Positions 48,301 through 57,100 of a stretch of DNA of 63,008 bases are shown piece after piece; position 1 is the first letter of the stretch, and the number at the start of each line of letters is the position of its first letter. Position numbers and translations under genes: made by a program. The DNA is from Oxalobacteraceae bacterium (lineage in GTDB: Bacteria > Pseudomonadota > Gammaproteobacteria > Burkholderiales > Burkholderiaceae_D). The notes beneath the pieces are model-generated. The model was not told the DNA's origin, ran no database searches, and saw nothing but the letters and a program-made list of their open reading frames with translations. The stretch covers positions 1 to 63,008 of the forward strand of contig JANXTY010000029.1 of the NCBI GenBank assembly GCA_025352145.1. The letters run 5' to 3'.

Positions 48301-51134
48301 GCGGCGCTTTCCAGGGCATCGTCGGATAACTTTCCTGCGCGAATAAAGTGCAGCAACTCCTGCGCCTGATCGCGTAAGGTCGGTTCAGTTTTGGCCGACA
48401 ATACGATGGCAACCGCTGTCTGAGATCGGTCTGGGTTCTGTACTGCCGCTGCGCCGTCTTCGAGGTACTCCTCCAGCACGACATGCGCATAGGCGCCGGC
48501 AACGCCAAATGAACTGACGCCGCTTCTGCGCGGCACGCCGGGCGGGCTGTCCCATGCATGGCCTGCGGGGTCGAGGCGCAGCGCGGATTTGTCCAGGCTC
48601 ACATAGGGATTAAGTTTGTTGAAGGCCATCAAGGGTGGAATCTTGCGATGCTTCATTTGCAAAATCACCTTGAGAACGCCAGCAAGTCCGGCCGCGCCTT
48701 CGGCATGACCGATATTCGCTTTGGCCGATCCGATGGCGCAAAAATTTTGCTTCTGCGTCAATTGGGCAAAGGCGTTTTTAAGACTGTTAACCTCGATCGG
48801 ATCGCCCAGCTTGGTGCCAGTGCCGTGCGCTTCGATATAGCTGATGGTTTCAGGATCGACGCCCGCGTCTTCCCATGCCTTCAGAATCACGTTCAACTCA
48901 CCTGCAACGCTGGGCGCAGTAAAGGAGGGCGTATATCCGCCGTGCAGGGCGGCCGTGCCTTTGACGATGGCTTCGATATGATCGCCGTCGCGGATTGCCT
49001 GACTGAGCGGCTTCAACAAAATGCTGGCGATGCACTCACCCGGCACATAGCCGTCCGCTGCCGCATCGAAGCTGTGGCAACGGCCGGTCGGCGACAAAGC
49101 TTTCAAGCTGCTAAATACCCGGTAGTGCATGGAGGAGAGCAGCAGATTCGCGCCGCAGACAAACGCCACATCGCACTCGCCATTGCGCAGAGCCTGACAT
49201 GCCTGGTGCAAGGCAACCAGCGAGGAGGAACATGCCGTGTCCACGGTAATGCTCGGCCCCGTTAAATCGAAATGATAGGAAATCCGGTTGGCCATGACGG
49301 TGTGCGTATTGTTCACGCCCACATACGGATTGACCGGCAGATTCAGTTCGTCGATCTTGCTTTGATAATCGTGAAAACAGGCCCCCACAAATACGCCGGT
49401 ATTAGTACCGCGCAACCTGCTGCTGTATCCGGCATCGTCAGCGGTCGCATACACGCTTTGCAATAACATCCTGACTTGGGGGTCCATCCACTCGGCTTCG
49501 CGCCGCGAGATATTAAAGAACCCGGCGTCGAATTGATCGACATCGTCGATAAAGCTGCCCCATTTGCAATAGGTCTTGTCCGGCGCATCCATATCGGCGT
49601 CGAACCACGGGCGATAGTCCCAATGATCTGGCGGAATTTCGCGCATGACGTCTTTTGCGTTCCACAAATTTTCCCAAAACTGTTCCAGGTTGTCGGCCTG
49701 GGCGAACCGACCATGCATGCCGATGATGGCGATGGGTTCATTCGATAAGTCGCCGGTTTTTTTGGGGCTCTCGGTGGAAATGGCGCTCTGCGGTTGAACC
49801 GAACTGACGGCTGCTGGCTGAGCTGGGCTGGTACGCGTTGTCTGAGTTTTTTTATCCAACAATCCGGAAAATTTTTCGGTATGCTCGGCGTAAAAATAGT
49901 CGGTCAGTTCTTTGATATTCGTATACTCGAAAAACAGGGTCGGATACAGTTCGATTGCCATTTCTGCTTGAATGACCGCACCGACTTCGATCAACTGCGC
50001 GGACGCCATGCCCATGTCCATGATGTTGCGTTGCAAGTCCAATGCGGCAGCGTCCATGTTCGACACAGCGGCAATTTTTTGAATCACGTACTGCTGGATG
50101 AGGTCGTACAGGTTCTCGCTATTATTTTCACTATTCTTCGAGGTCACGGACATGGGCGCGGCGCTGATAAGGGAGCTGACACTGCGGCGGCGCTTCAAAG
50201 CGCATCCTTCAAAGCGGGCCACGACGTTGGCGTCGTCATCGACCAGGTCGACATCAAACAAGATCAGTTCATCCGTTTTTTTCACCAGCGTCATGAGCAG
50301 CCAGCAAGATGCCAGCCCGTTGACCTTGCGACTGACGATATCCCGGATGCCGAATGGCAAGAACATGTCTGCTTTGTAGTATTGCGCCACCAGCGGCGTC
50401 AGGCCGAGAAACGCGCTGTTAATCAGCAGCGGATGCAGGAGATACGCGTCGCTCTGCAGTGCCTTCTGCGGAAGAACGACGCGGGCCAGCACCTGCTTTT
50501 CTCCCACGTACAGGCGTGCGATGGTTTTAAAACTCTCGCCCAGGGTCAACGCGGCGTTCGACGTATAGATGTCCGCTACGTTGTTGCTCTCTTTCAGGGA
50601 TGCTTTGAGCGCGGCAAGATCGATGGTCGTTGCAACACACTGCATCGCTTGTAATTTGCCGCTGGCGACGATCTCGGCAGGCGCGCCGGGAACGTTGTTG
50701 TGCATGGCATGGAAAGCCCATCCTGTGGAGGGAGACTGTGCTGCACCGGTAACAGAGGAAGCCGGTGCAGCGATGCGAATCCGCGCCGCTTGCTGCGGCC
50801 CCACCCGCACCGGGCGTACAAACTCTAAACCGTGCAGATGCACGCCGTCGTGTTCGGGATATGCGCTGAAAAAATAGTCGATGGCAAGGCTTGCATACGT
50901 GACGCCAATCAACACTTGCTCCCCATCGACCAGGTGATCGCGCAGGTAAGGATCGTCGTAGAAAAAAGTCCTGACATCCTTCAGCGTGCGCTTTTCGTCG
51001 ATGCCTTTTGCAGGCATGTTTTTTAACAACGCAGGTGCGGACTGCTGCGCCATCAAGGTCGAGGCAGCCTCCTGGGGCGACATTTTCCGGCCTTTGACTT
51101 TGTCGAATAGGGAGGAAAATTGCGAATAGTCCAT
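39378..51134 (-). CDS. trans-AT PKS, second protein: EI-ACP-KS-DH-KR-ACP-KS-KR-ACP-KS
   Basis: 3918 residues, start 3 bases after the preceding PKS stop. Order: N-terminal docking helices (1-30); a DH-like enoyl isomerase (about 55-310; HLVDGEQVLI lacks the motif Pro, and HPLLINSAFL has Asn for the catalytic Asp); ACP (Ser378, GMASAQ); KS (Cys635); DH (about 1080-1360; DHRVRGEKVLP and MDSSLQ intact); KR (about 1600; GGAGDLG, CAGVLQD); ACP (Ser1935, GFNSIA); KS (Cys2215); KR (about 2940; GGTRGLG, Tyr in SDYAMANAY, CAGAVST without the B-type Asp); ACP (Ser3289, GMESVM); KS (Cys3570, ETHGTGT, NIGHLL); short acidic tail. All three KS are complete. The first two domains complete the KS0 of the upstream protein; the last KS pairs with the DH of the downstream protein. 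Confidence 0.95.
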   Translation of the reverse strand: MDYSQFSSLFDKVKGRKMSPQEAASTLMAQQSAPALLKNMPAKGIDEKRTLKDVRTFFYDDPYLRDHLVDGEQVLIGVTYASLAIDYFFSAYPEHDGVHLHGLEFVRPVRVGPQQAARIRIAAPASSVTGAAQSPSTGWAFHAMHNNVPGAPAEIVASGKLQAMQCVATTIDLAALKASLKESNNVADIYTSNAALTLGESFKTIARLYVGEKQVLARVVLPQKALQSDAYLLHPLLINSAFLGLTPLVAQYYKADMFLPFGIRDIVSRKVNGLASCWLLMTLVKKTDELILFDVDLVDDDANVVARFEGCALKRRRSVSSLISAAPMSVTSKNSENNSENLYDLIQQYVIQKIAAVSNMDAAALDLQRNIMDMGMASAQLIEVGAVIQAEMAIELYPTLFFEYTNIKELTDYFYAEHTEKFSGLLDKKTQTTRTSPAQPAAVSSVQPQSAISTESPKKTGDLSNEPIAIIGMHGRFAQADNLEQFWENLWNAKDVMREIPPDHWDYRPWFDADMDAPDKTYCKWGSFIDDVDQFDAGFFNISRREAEWMDPQVRMLLQSVYATADDAGYSSRLRGTNTGVFVGACFHDYQSKIDELNLPVNPYVGVNNTHTVMANRISYHFDLTGPSITVDTACSSSLVALHQACQALRNGECDVAFVCGANLLLSSMHYRVFSSLKALSPTGRCHSFDAAADGYVPGECIASILLKPLSQAIRDGDHIEAIVKGTAALHGGYTPSFTAPSVAGELNVILKAWEDAGVDPETISYIEAHGTGTKLGDPIEVNSLKNAFAQLTQKQNFCAIGSAKANIGHAEGAAGLAGVLKVILQMKHRKIPPLMAFNKLNPYVSLDKSALRLDPAGHAWDSPPGVPRRSGVSSFGVAGAYAHVVLEEYLEDGAAAVQNPDRSQTAVAIVLSAKTEPTLRDQAQELLHFIRAGKLSDDALESAAYTLQTGRQAMDVRLAMLVDSVSALEEKLSRFLQRQHTADLYHGSAKRTHDGVPNPVMALSAPEMRAMSEDWIAQGGYGKLLEHWVNGLSVNWRQLHVGRKVRVISLPTYPFAQESYWLPEADLQENIAPTGASVGTHLHPLLHENVSDLSAQRYRTRLSGEEFFLDDHRVRGEKVLPGVAYLEMARAALAHATGHTGQAGKENTPILLTNIVWLRPIVLATEPRDIYIAFDPTSSAVLAYEIYSLDEADAAHAHSERLVYSRGNAQLNTSASSPSAALPTVLDLAALRIACGERTVFANAFYQRISSMGLELGQRLQGIEVLHIGADRLLAKLHLPAKVSTNVPTSMAPHAEQYVLHPSLMDSSLQACAALLLGEANATAKLALPYAMETLEVLQPCRAQMWAFIQFSDKASSHADGRNLDIDLCDEDGHVCVRMRGLAFRMLASAPRQIAASAAARSVSHVSNGSNTSAEPAVAASKNAVEPHTLLARRDWKAVALTEAMAPAYAVHEILLCDLDAMLVEGVMALPGTERRVQWGCKGMGVAQDFQQLAEQVLKNIQEIFHQSADGLALLQIVFVAGPQRKIWQALSALLKTAQMENTRFFGQMIEIDAATDAPLLMAQCRENSRSFDHQICYEDGVRKVLTSCEVESDSRQKMIPWKHTGVYLITGGAGDLGLLLAQEIAQRVTAPHLILTGRSVLNDQQKKRLTDLQALGSNIDYCQVDVTNRSAVAELIGRIVATHGYLNGIIHCAGVLQDELIHRRNADELSRGMAAKVQGLVNLDEMSKALPLDFFLMFSSIAGVLGNAGQADYALGNAFMDGYAHYRVALAEAKLRSGRTLSVNWPLWRHGGMRPNDAMEALLGHMYGLTPLENRAGLDALYQCLAIEAAQLMVLSGYPEKIRDKVLPARLPAFAQSAMTVATTATTAITTAAPLETTTNLPERNAASAPQKDSGELRQKIVNMLVQKSARVLKMRPDDIDVHAELDTLGFNSIALTELTNIVNREFGLELTPTVFYEHTTLSGFGGYLLAQHQEAFAASAIVPSAVPSAIPFQPVPTRFADAGRDREKLPQAVSSPGPTDTAVARAGNNAADDAAADVADDDAVAIIGMSGCFPMARNLSEFWSNLVEGKDCISEIPAERWDWQAIYGDPQQGTNKSNVKWGGFIDGIAEFDPLFFGISPREAAFMDPQQRLLMTHTWLAIEDAGYSAQSLSGTNTAIFVGTTATGYGELLNQRKAQIEAYSATGIVPSVGPNRMSYFLNLHGPSEPIETACSSALVALHRGVQLIRHGSCDMALVGGVNTILSPELHMSFNKAGMLSEDGRCKTFSADANGFARGEGAGMMFLKKLKAAEQDGDPIYGVIRGTSQNHGGRAKSLTAPNPKAQAALLTQAYTEAGIDPRTVGYIETHGTGTALGDPIEIDGLKLAFRQLSSVAQDQGSNQQPKHLPSSTAYCGIGSVKSNVGHLELAAGVAGVFKVLLQLKHKTLAKTLHCDVVNPYIQLKDSPFYIVQESTPWKALRDANGAELPRRAGVSSFGFGGANCHVVIEEYIDRRATTHPAAVNEDHPAVVVLSAKNAERLREQVAQLRDFLNASSTADQQLHQIAYTLQVGREAMETRLAMVAGSVTDLQEKLAHFLAGTHPDDFYQGQVSRNNDMLALFSGDDALQEAVGKWLQQRKFSKLLRLWVQGLPIDWDGLYAGAKPGRMSLPAYPFSRDCYWVPKADTHSARPVQALPEAQETDQQHHATNDATTDATPMPDRRTNKVARIESSRERRTQQSVKYFMEKAWQPSTEAALSRPIFSAPDGEHTVAREIVIVCNAETKGLAEVVRKRLYNGHVLDLSDPQSAHKIPLSDREKYDGCIDLIGCGNTRQDPMAQIKLVQELIEHGVKDEVTLLCVTKRLEAPENGVLNMSGASIVGLYRMLQSEYRTVRSRHMDAEMYLPDESLADQIVAEYLLDSRSVEVCYRNGRRLVATFKENPRWAKASAKLHFAPENVLWISGGTRGLGYLCAQHFVATYGVKRLVLSGREEIPLRDQWDAYRNERSPLADKIRSFLALENQGVQLLVLSVCLSDQEAMQSCVARIQSTLGNIGGVVHCAGAVSTENAAFMRKSPEELRSVVEPKVAGLDVFFSQVSKAPLQFFVLFSSVSAVIPSLASGLSDYAMANAYMDYFAQSKFAKHPVVSIQWPQWKESGMGGVTGKAYDRTGLLRHTDADGLAMLDAILSNPIGPVVMPATVNPTLWQPAQLMQSAIDAEAGISKVVPISVPARQAANAPNADVPSHSLQSSIGGTNSAINSAMNAAITPAKTPEAFTMAVERWLTGFFAEELRIAAKDLRADIPFQEYGMESVMLAQVVGRMERNLKTIKIDPSLILENPTIRQLAAHLSHAHPEAFAALLESELGLASISPSAQTETQAVTQSVNLATPTPASIAQRTENAVPPMQATASSGEKFTSPISATTSDDRVAIVGLSGHFPDAPDLTTFWQNLMSKKDSMKEVPQTRWDSSVHYRPGKMQSGKSVSKWGAFMDRIEDFDPGYFKISDSLALQMDPLERQWLEVSAEALADAGYGDGQLWGKKVGVFVGARSSNYRDKLTSIDKDVVVGLGQNFIAAHLAHIYNFKGPNFVVDAACASSLTAIHLAVQSIRHGESDMALAGGVEVLLDESPYVVLSTAQVLSPGGRCKTFDESADGIGLGEGCAVLVLKSLQKAILDGDKIYGVIDGSAINNDGNTMGITTPNPSAQSELIETAIAVANIDPATISYVETHGTGTLIGDPIELNALTKIFNAHSPKKQFCGVGSVKSNIGHLLSAAGGASMVKVLLAIIHRQLPPTIHCDHPNPRFNFAQSALYLVTNPTDWHGDGTVLRAGVSSFGLGGNNAHVIVSDEGIPAHLRASLAPRGKKVVFNRKRYWPEVPAAPVAAQKTHVGVVRSPDPAGLEAPWVEKIYAPRSTQDMAMFHFFEVQEVSENDDLDARDRRSIA

Positions 51135-51137
51135 CGT

Positions 51138-54100
51138 CTACACCTCTGCTGTTTGAACAAGTTCCCAGGCTGCCGCTTCTGACAGCGTGCCGAGGGAAAT
51201 TTTTTCGAAAATCGAACGATAAAGGTCTTCGCTGCGTTGAGCGGTGGACGCCGTCCGATGCGAAGAATTGAAAGCCTCATTGAAAGCCTCGTCATGCGCG
51301 AAGGCATATTTAGGCAGGGACAAGCAGGGGCGGTCGATGCGATATGCCACCTCATCGAGCGCGGCTGCATCTCCGGCTATCCATCGCGCAATGGCTGGAT
51401 GCTGGAGCTTGCCGTCAGACAGATTGCCTGCGAAAAATACGCCGTTGCCGACTGCGCCAGTGCTATCCATCAGCGAAATCAACGCGGCCAATTTCACCAG
51501 CAGCTCTTCTTTTGAAGCCGCCACGATGGCTGCACGGACGCGCAAGTGATGATTGATCTTGCGCAGGGACGCAGCCACATCGACGATAGAAACAGCGGGA
51601 CTGTTTTGGATGCTCTGTTGGAGGTACTGGACAAATTTACCCAGATAGCGCTGCAGACTTGCCTCGTTCATGGCGGAAAATACGCATACTTCGTCGCCCG
51701 GTTGCGCCGCTTCAAAGTGCTCGACAACGGCGGCTTGCGCCACGTATTCTTCAACAATCACATTACTGTAGGCGCCGCCCGCACCGAAGGAATTGATCAT
51801 GCTTCTGCGCGGCAGCGCTGCGCCAGTCGCGGGATCGATGAGCGAGTGCCACGGCGCGATTTCCTGCTGTAAATAAAACGCGCTGTTGTCCAACTTGATT
51901 GTAGGATTCACCGGCTGCGCATGGATCGACGGCACCAGCGTCTTATGTTTCAGTTGCAGCAAAACTTTGCTCAGTTGAGAAATACCCGAGGCTGCTTCCA
52001 GGTGACCCAGATTGGATTTCACCGATCCAAGTGCGCAGAATTGTTTTTGTTTCGTGAATGTTTCAAAGGCATTCTTGAGGGCCAGCACTTCGATCGGATC
52101 GCCCAGCGGCGAACCGTTAGCCGCCGATTCGACATAGTTAATGGTCGCGGGATCGATCTGCGCCTGTTGTAGCGACTGCCGTATCAGTTCGGCCTGCCGC
52201 TTAGGATCGGGCACGGTATATTTTTGGCGCCCGCCGCTGTGATTGATCGCGCTGCTTTTGATCACGCCTTCAATGCGATCCTTGTCGCGAATCGCCGCAG
52301 CAAGCGGTTTGAGCAAGACTGCGCCAATGCCCTCGCCCGGGACATAACCGTCGCCGATGCCGAAGCTCTTACTGTGTGCGCCCGCGTCGAGAATCCTGGC
52401 AGCGCTTAATTTGTCGTACTTGGAACGATCCAGCGTCAAGTTTACGCCGCCTGCAATCGCCATCGCGCATCCGTGCTGCCGCAAGCTTTCGCACGCGAGA
52501 TGAATGGCGGTCATGGAGCTGGAACACGCGGTGTTGACCACCAGACTCGGCCCCCTCAAATCGAAGAAATGCGACACCCGGTTGGCTAGCTGCCATTCCG
52601 TTTCGTTCGACTGCATGACGGCATCGTTCAACGACGGCAGGCTCCAGCCATATTGACTGTACATGCTGCCGACAAACACGCCGACGCCGACACAGTTCCC
52701 TTGCTCATCTTTATTTTGAATTGCCTGCAGTCTGGATTTGCTGTAACCGGCGTCTTCCAAGGTCTCCCACACTGTTTCTAGAAACATTCTCAGTTCCGGG
52801 GTCATGCCGAGAACGTCGTTGCTTGCGATCTCGAACAGATGGCGGTCGAAACGGTCAATATGATCGAGAAAGCCGCCAAAGTAATCGGCTGAGTGTGCGA
52901 GTTTTTCCTCCGCGCCAGGACTGGTATTGCTGTGCCATGAACTTGTCCAGCGATCTTCCGGTGCGGCGGTAATACAATTTTTCCCGCTCACCAGATTCTG
53001 CCAAAGCTGTTCCATCGTGCCCGATTGCGGATAGCGCCCACTGATGCCGATAATCGCAATATCCGTATTTTCTGCCTGCTTGAATTGGCGCGGGGCCAGG
53101 ATTGCGCCCCTGAATTCTTTGTTTTCAAAAGACGAAGATGCGGGTGCTAGTGCTGGTTCAAGTTGAAATTGAGATTGAAATTCTGCTTGCGTATCTAAAT
53201 TAGTTTCCGCTGTGGGCGACGCTGGCATGAAGACTGGATCGACTCCGGCGGAGAATTTTTCGGAATAATTTTCCGCGAGAAACGCGATCAGTTCCTGCAT
53301 CGTGGCGTGCTCAAACAAAAGCGTTCTTGGCAATTCGCCGAGCGCCGTTTCCATTTCCTGGATGAGCGTTGCCTGGACGATGGAATCGACTCCATATTTT
53401 TCAAACGGCGTAGCGAAGTTGAGCTTCTCCGAAGGAATTTTCAGAACCCTGGTCATCACATCGACCACAAACGCTGTGGCCTTCTCCTGATCACTGCGAA
53501 CAGATGGCGAAGATGCGGACGATGCGCGTTCAGTCAGGAGAGGGCGATTGGTGGTTTCTAGCTTGCGCTGTTTCCGAATGCCATTAAGCTGCGCCGGCGT
53601 TGCTGCCGTCACGGCGATCTGGCTATCGGCTTGTGATAGCGCCTGATAAAAAGCCTGCTTGCCTTGCGCTGTGCTGATCAGGCCGATGGTTTTGCGTATG
53701 CGCTCCTGGCTGGCCGGGTCGACCTGCATGCCGCCTTCTGCCCATAAGGGCCAGTTGATGGACAGGCTTTTTCCATGACGCAGTCCACGCTGCGCCAGTT
53801 GCGCGCGATAGGCAACGTAGGCGTCGGTAAACGCATTGGCGGCCGCATAATCGGCCTGACCGAGATTGCCCATGACGCCTGCCAGCGAAGAAAATACGAC
53901 GAAGAAATCCAGGTTCATCGATTGGGTCGCCGCGTCCAGATTGCGCACGCCCGCTACTTTTGGCGCCAGTACTGCGGCCACGTCGGTGATGTCTTTTTGG
54001 ACAATGAAACTATCGCGCACCACGCCAGCGCTGTGGATGATGCCACTCAATTGTCCGCAATCGGTTGCGATATGCTCGACCAAGTCGATGACCGCTTGCG

Positions 54101-57100
54101 GGTCGGCGACATCGACTGCGCGATATGCAACGCTGCCGCCGCTCGGTTGCCGGGATTGCATTGCTTGCAGGCGATTTTGCTGCGCGGCGGAAAGCGCGGA
54201 GCGTCCCGTCAGAATCAAGCGTGCAGTCGGACACTGCTGGATGATTTCTTCCGCAAAAATAAATCCGAGGCCACCGGCCCCGCCAGTGATGAGATAGACA
54301 CCGTGCTCCTTCCAGGGCATGGGCACTGCAGCGGCTGAGAACACAGCTTCAGCTTCCGCCACGGCGTGCCAGCTTGCCACCATCCTTTGCTGGTTCAGAT
54401 AGCGGATGCGCTGATCGCCGGCCAGACGCTCATCTTGCAAACGATCGATGATGGTGTCGGTGCCGGTATGAGCAGCGTCGTCGAAACCGATCACTTGTCC
54501 AAAGAAGCGGGGATTTTCAAGTTGCGCCGCCCTGAGCATGCCGGACAATCCTGCACACAACTGGCGCTCCTCCTTTGTAGCGCACACTACCTGCAACAAC
54601 AGCGATGCGGCAGGCGATGCGCGGAACAGCCGCTGAATTTCCGCCAGCACACGCTCGGCATAATGTTGAAAGCGCAGGGCAATGTCGATGCCGTCGGCAC
54701 TGTCCCCCTGCATCACGTCCGCCACTCCCTCGCGCTTGCGCTCATCCAGGAACAGGCATTGCGCTTCAATCAGACGGCTTCTCACGCGCAGCTTGTCGAC
54801 CTGATCCATCTCGCAAAATAGTACGCTGCGTTCGATGAGGTCCGCTTCTTCTTGGGCGGCATCCTGGCTCAATTCGCTGGGTTGCCATTCGCATCGCAGC
54901 AGACCGATCTCGGCTTTTTCGGAAGCGGTGATTGCCGGTGTTGCTGTTGTTGTTGCTGTCGTCGTTGTAGACCTTGCATTTGTTTCCACGGGCTCTTTTC
55001 CACCCAGCATTTGCAACGAAAAGCCGCGCATGCGCACACATACCAATCCGTTTTCATCGCATAAATCGATGTCCATTTCCAGATCGACGGGTGTTGATCC
55101 TGTGCTCCCATTTTTTGCGCTATTTTTTTCACTATCGTCAGCGCGACGAACATGCGCCCACATGTGGCTACCGCACGCGGCCAACATGTGCAGCTCTCGC
55201 AGCTTGTACGGCAGCGCCAGCTTGCCCAATGCCCCGTTCGCATCCGCCAGTAAACCGATACACGTTTGCAAGGCCGCATCCAGCAATGCAGGATGCAATC
55301 CATAGTCCGCTTGCGTGGCCAGCAAGGGAGCCGGCAAGCGCAGTTCTGCGATGGCTTGTTTGTCGCCTCTTAGTACGTTTACCAAACCGCGATGGGCGGG
55401 GCCATAGTGGAGTCCCACTTGTCGAAACGCGGCATAACAATCGTCGGCGCCAAGATTACCGAGATCGCACTCTGCGCGTAATTGGGCCAGGTTAAGACGG
55501 ATTGCGGCCGGTGCATCCTTGAAGATGGCGCTGCCGGTGCTATAAATTTGCTTCTGCGCGTTGCCTGCTGCGGATAGCGACGATGAACGATAAATCTGGT
55601 AGCCGATGTGCCCGTTTTTTTCTGGCGCCAAAGCGATGCCGACATCTGCCGTTGCTGTGCCGTCGTGCTCCATCACGATTGGCCGGATCCACATCACATG
55701 CTGTAAAACCAAGACTTGCGCAGTCTTTTCCTCACTGTTCAATGACTGCATCATGGCGATGCGCGCCATCTCCAGGTGCGCCATTCCCGGCAATACCTTC
55801 TGGTCGCCCACGCGATGATCCGCCAGAAAAAATTCTGCGCCGGTAAACCGCGATTGAAAAGATTGCTGTGCAAAAGTCGAGACATTCCGGTGCAGCAATG
55901 GATGCAATTTGTCGGTGCCCCGATGGCTCGCTTCGCGCGGGCTTGCCTGCGCCGGCGTGACCCAGTAGCTCTCCCGTGCGAAGGCATAGCCTGGCAAGCT
56001 GATACGCTGCGGAAAATTTCCGTCATAAAGCTGGCGCCAGTCGATGTCCAGGCCCTGGCTCCAGAGTTCCGCCAACTTAGCCACATTTTTCTTGCGCATC
56101 CATGTCCGCAACAGCGCTTGCGCGTCGGCGTCGTTCTTGAAGTAGGACACCCATTGATTGCTAAATTTGTTGCCAGCCGCTGCCTGCACAGCATGGTTGC
56201 CGATGGGGGATGTGCTGGCGGCATACTGTGCCAGCTTGGCGAGAAGATCTTCGTGTGAAGAAACGCCAAAAGCAAGGCGATAGTCCATCGGATCGCGTCC
56301 GACTTGCAAGGTGTATGCCACATCCTCTAGTCGCAAGTTGGCTTGTGACCGGGCATGCAACCTTAAGTACGCCTCCAGATTTTGCGCATTTGCCTTCAAT
56401 TGCTCTGCGCTTTTGGCGGACAGTACGATGATCACTTCACTGTCCTGCTGTCCGCCCTCACTTGCCGCTGACAAGGCAACTAGTGGGCCTTCTTCCATCA
56501 CCAGGTGCACGTTCGTTCCGCTAAATCCAAAGGAGCTCATCGCTGCCATCCGTGTCGGGCCGGACGGATTCCAATCGCAATATTCGGTGTTGACGAAGAA
56601 GGGCGAATCGGCCAAATTGATATGCTCATTGAGGGATGTGTAGTTCGCGGTTGGCACCAGCTTCTTATGCTCCATGCACAACATCACCTTGATGAGTCCG
56701 CCAATGCCAGCCGAGGTCAAGCCATGACCAATATTGGCTTTGACAGAACCCAGTGCGCAAAACTGCGTCTTATCGGTATACGCACCAAAAGATTGCGTCA
56801 GCGCTTCTACTTCAATCGGATCGCCTAGCTTGGTGCCGGTACCGTGCGCTTCTACCAAAGAAATATTTTTCGGGTTAATCGCAAAGCGTTCATAAATTTC
56901 TTTTTCTAATGCGATTTGCGAGTTAACACTGGGTGCGGTAATGCCATTGGTTTTACCATCCTGCTTGATGCCCCAGCCTTTGATGACGCCGACAATCTTG
57001 TCGCCGTCGCGCTGCGCGTCGGACAAACGTTTTAACAGCACCACCCCCACGCCTTCGCCCGGCACAAAGCCGTCGGCGCTCTGGTCGAAAGTATGGCAGC

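Noticed and set aside
49800-51134. First domain of the second PKS as a normal dehydratase
   Set aside because: The motif Pro is Ile and the catalytic Asp is Asn, and the KS it pairs with lacks its HGTGT His; isomerase fits better.
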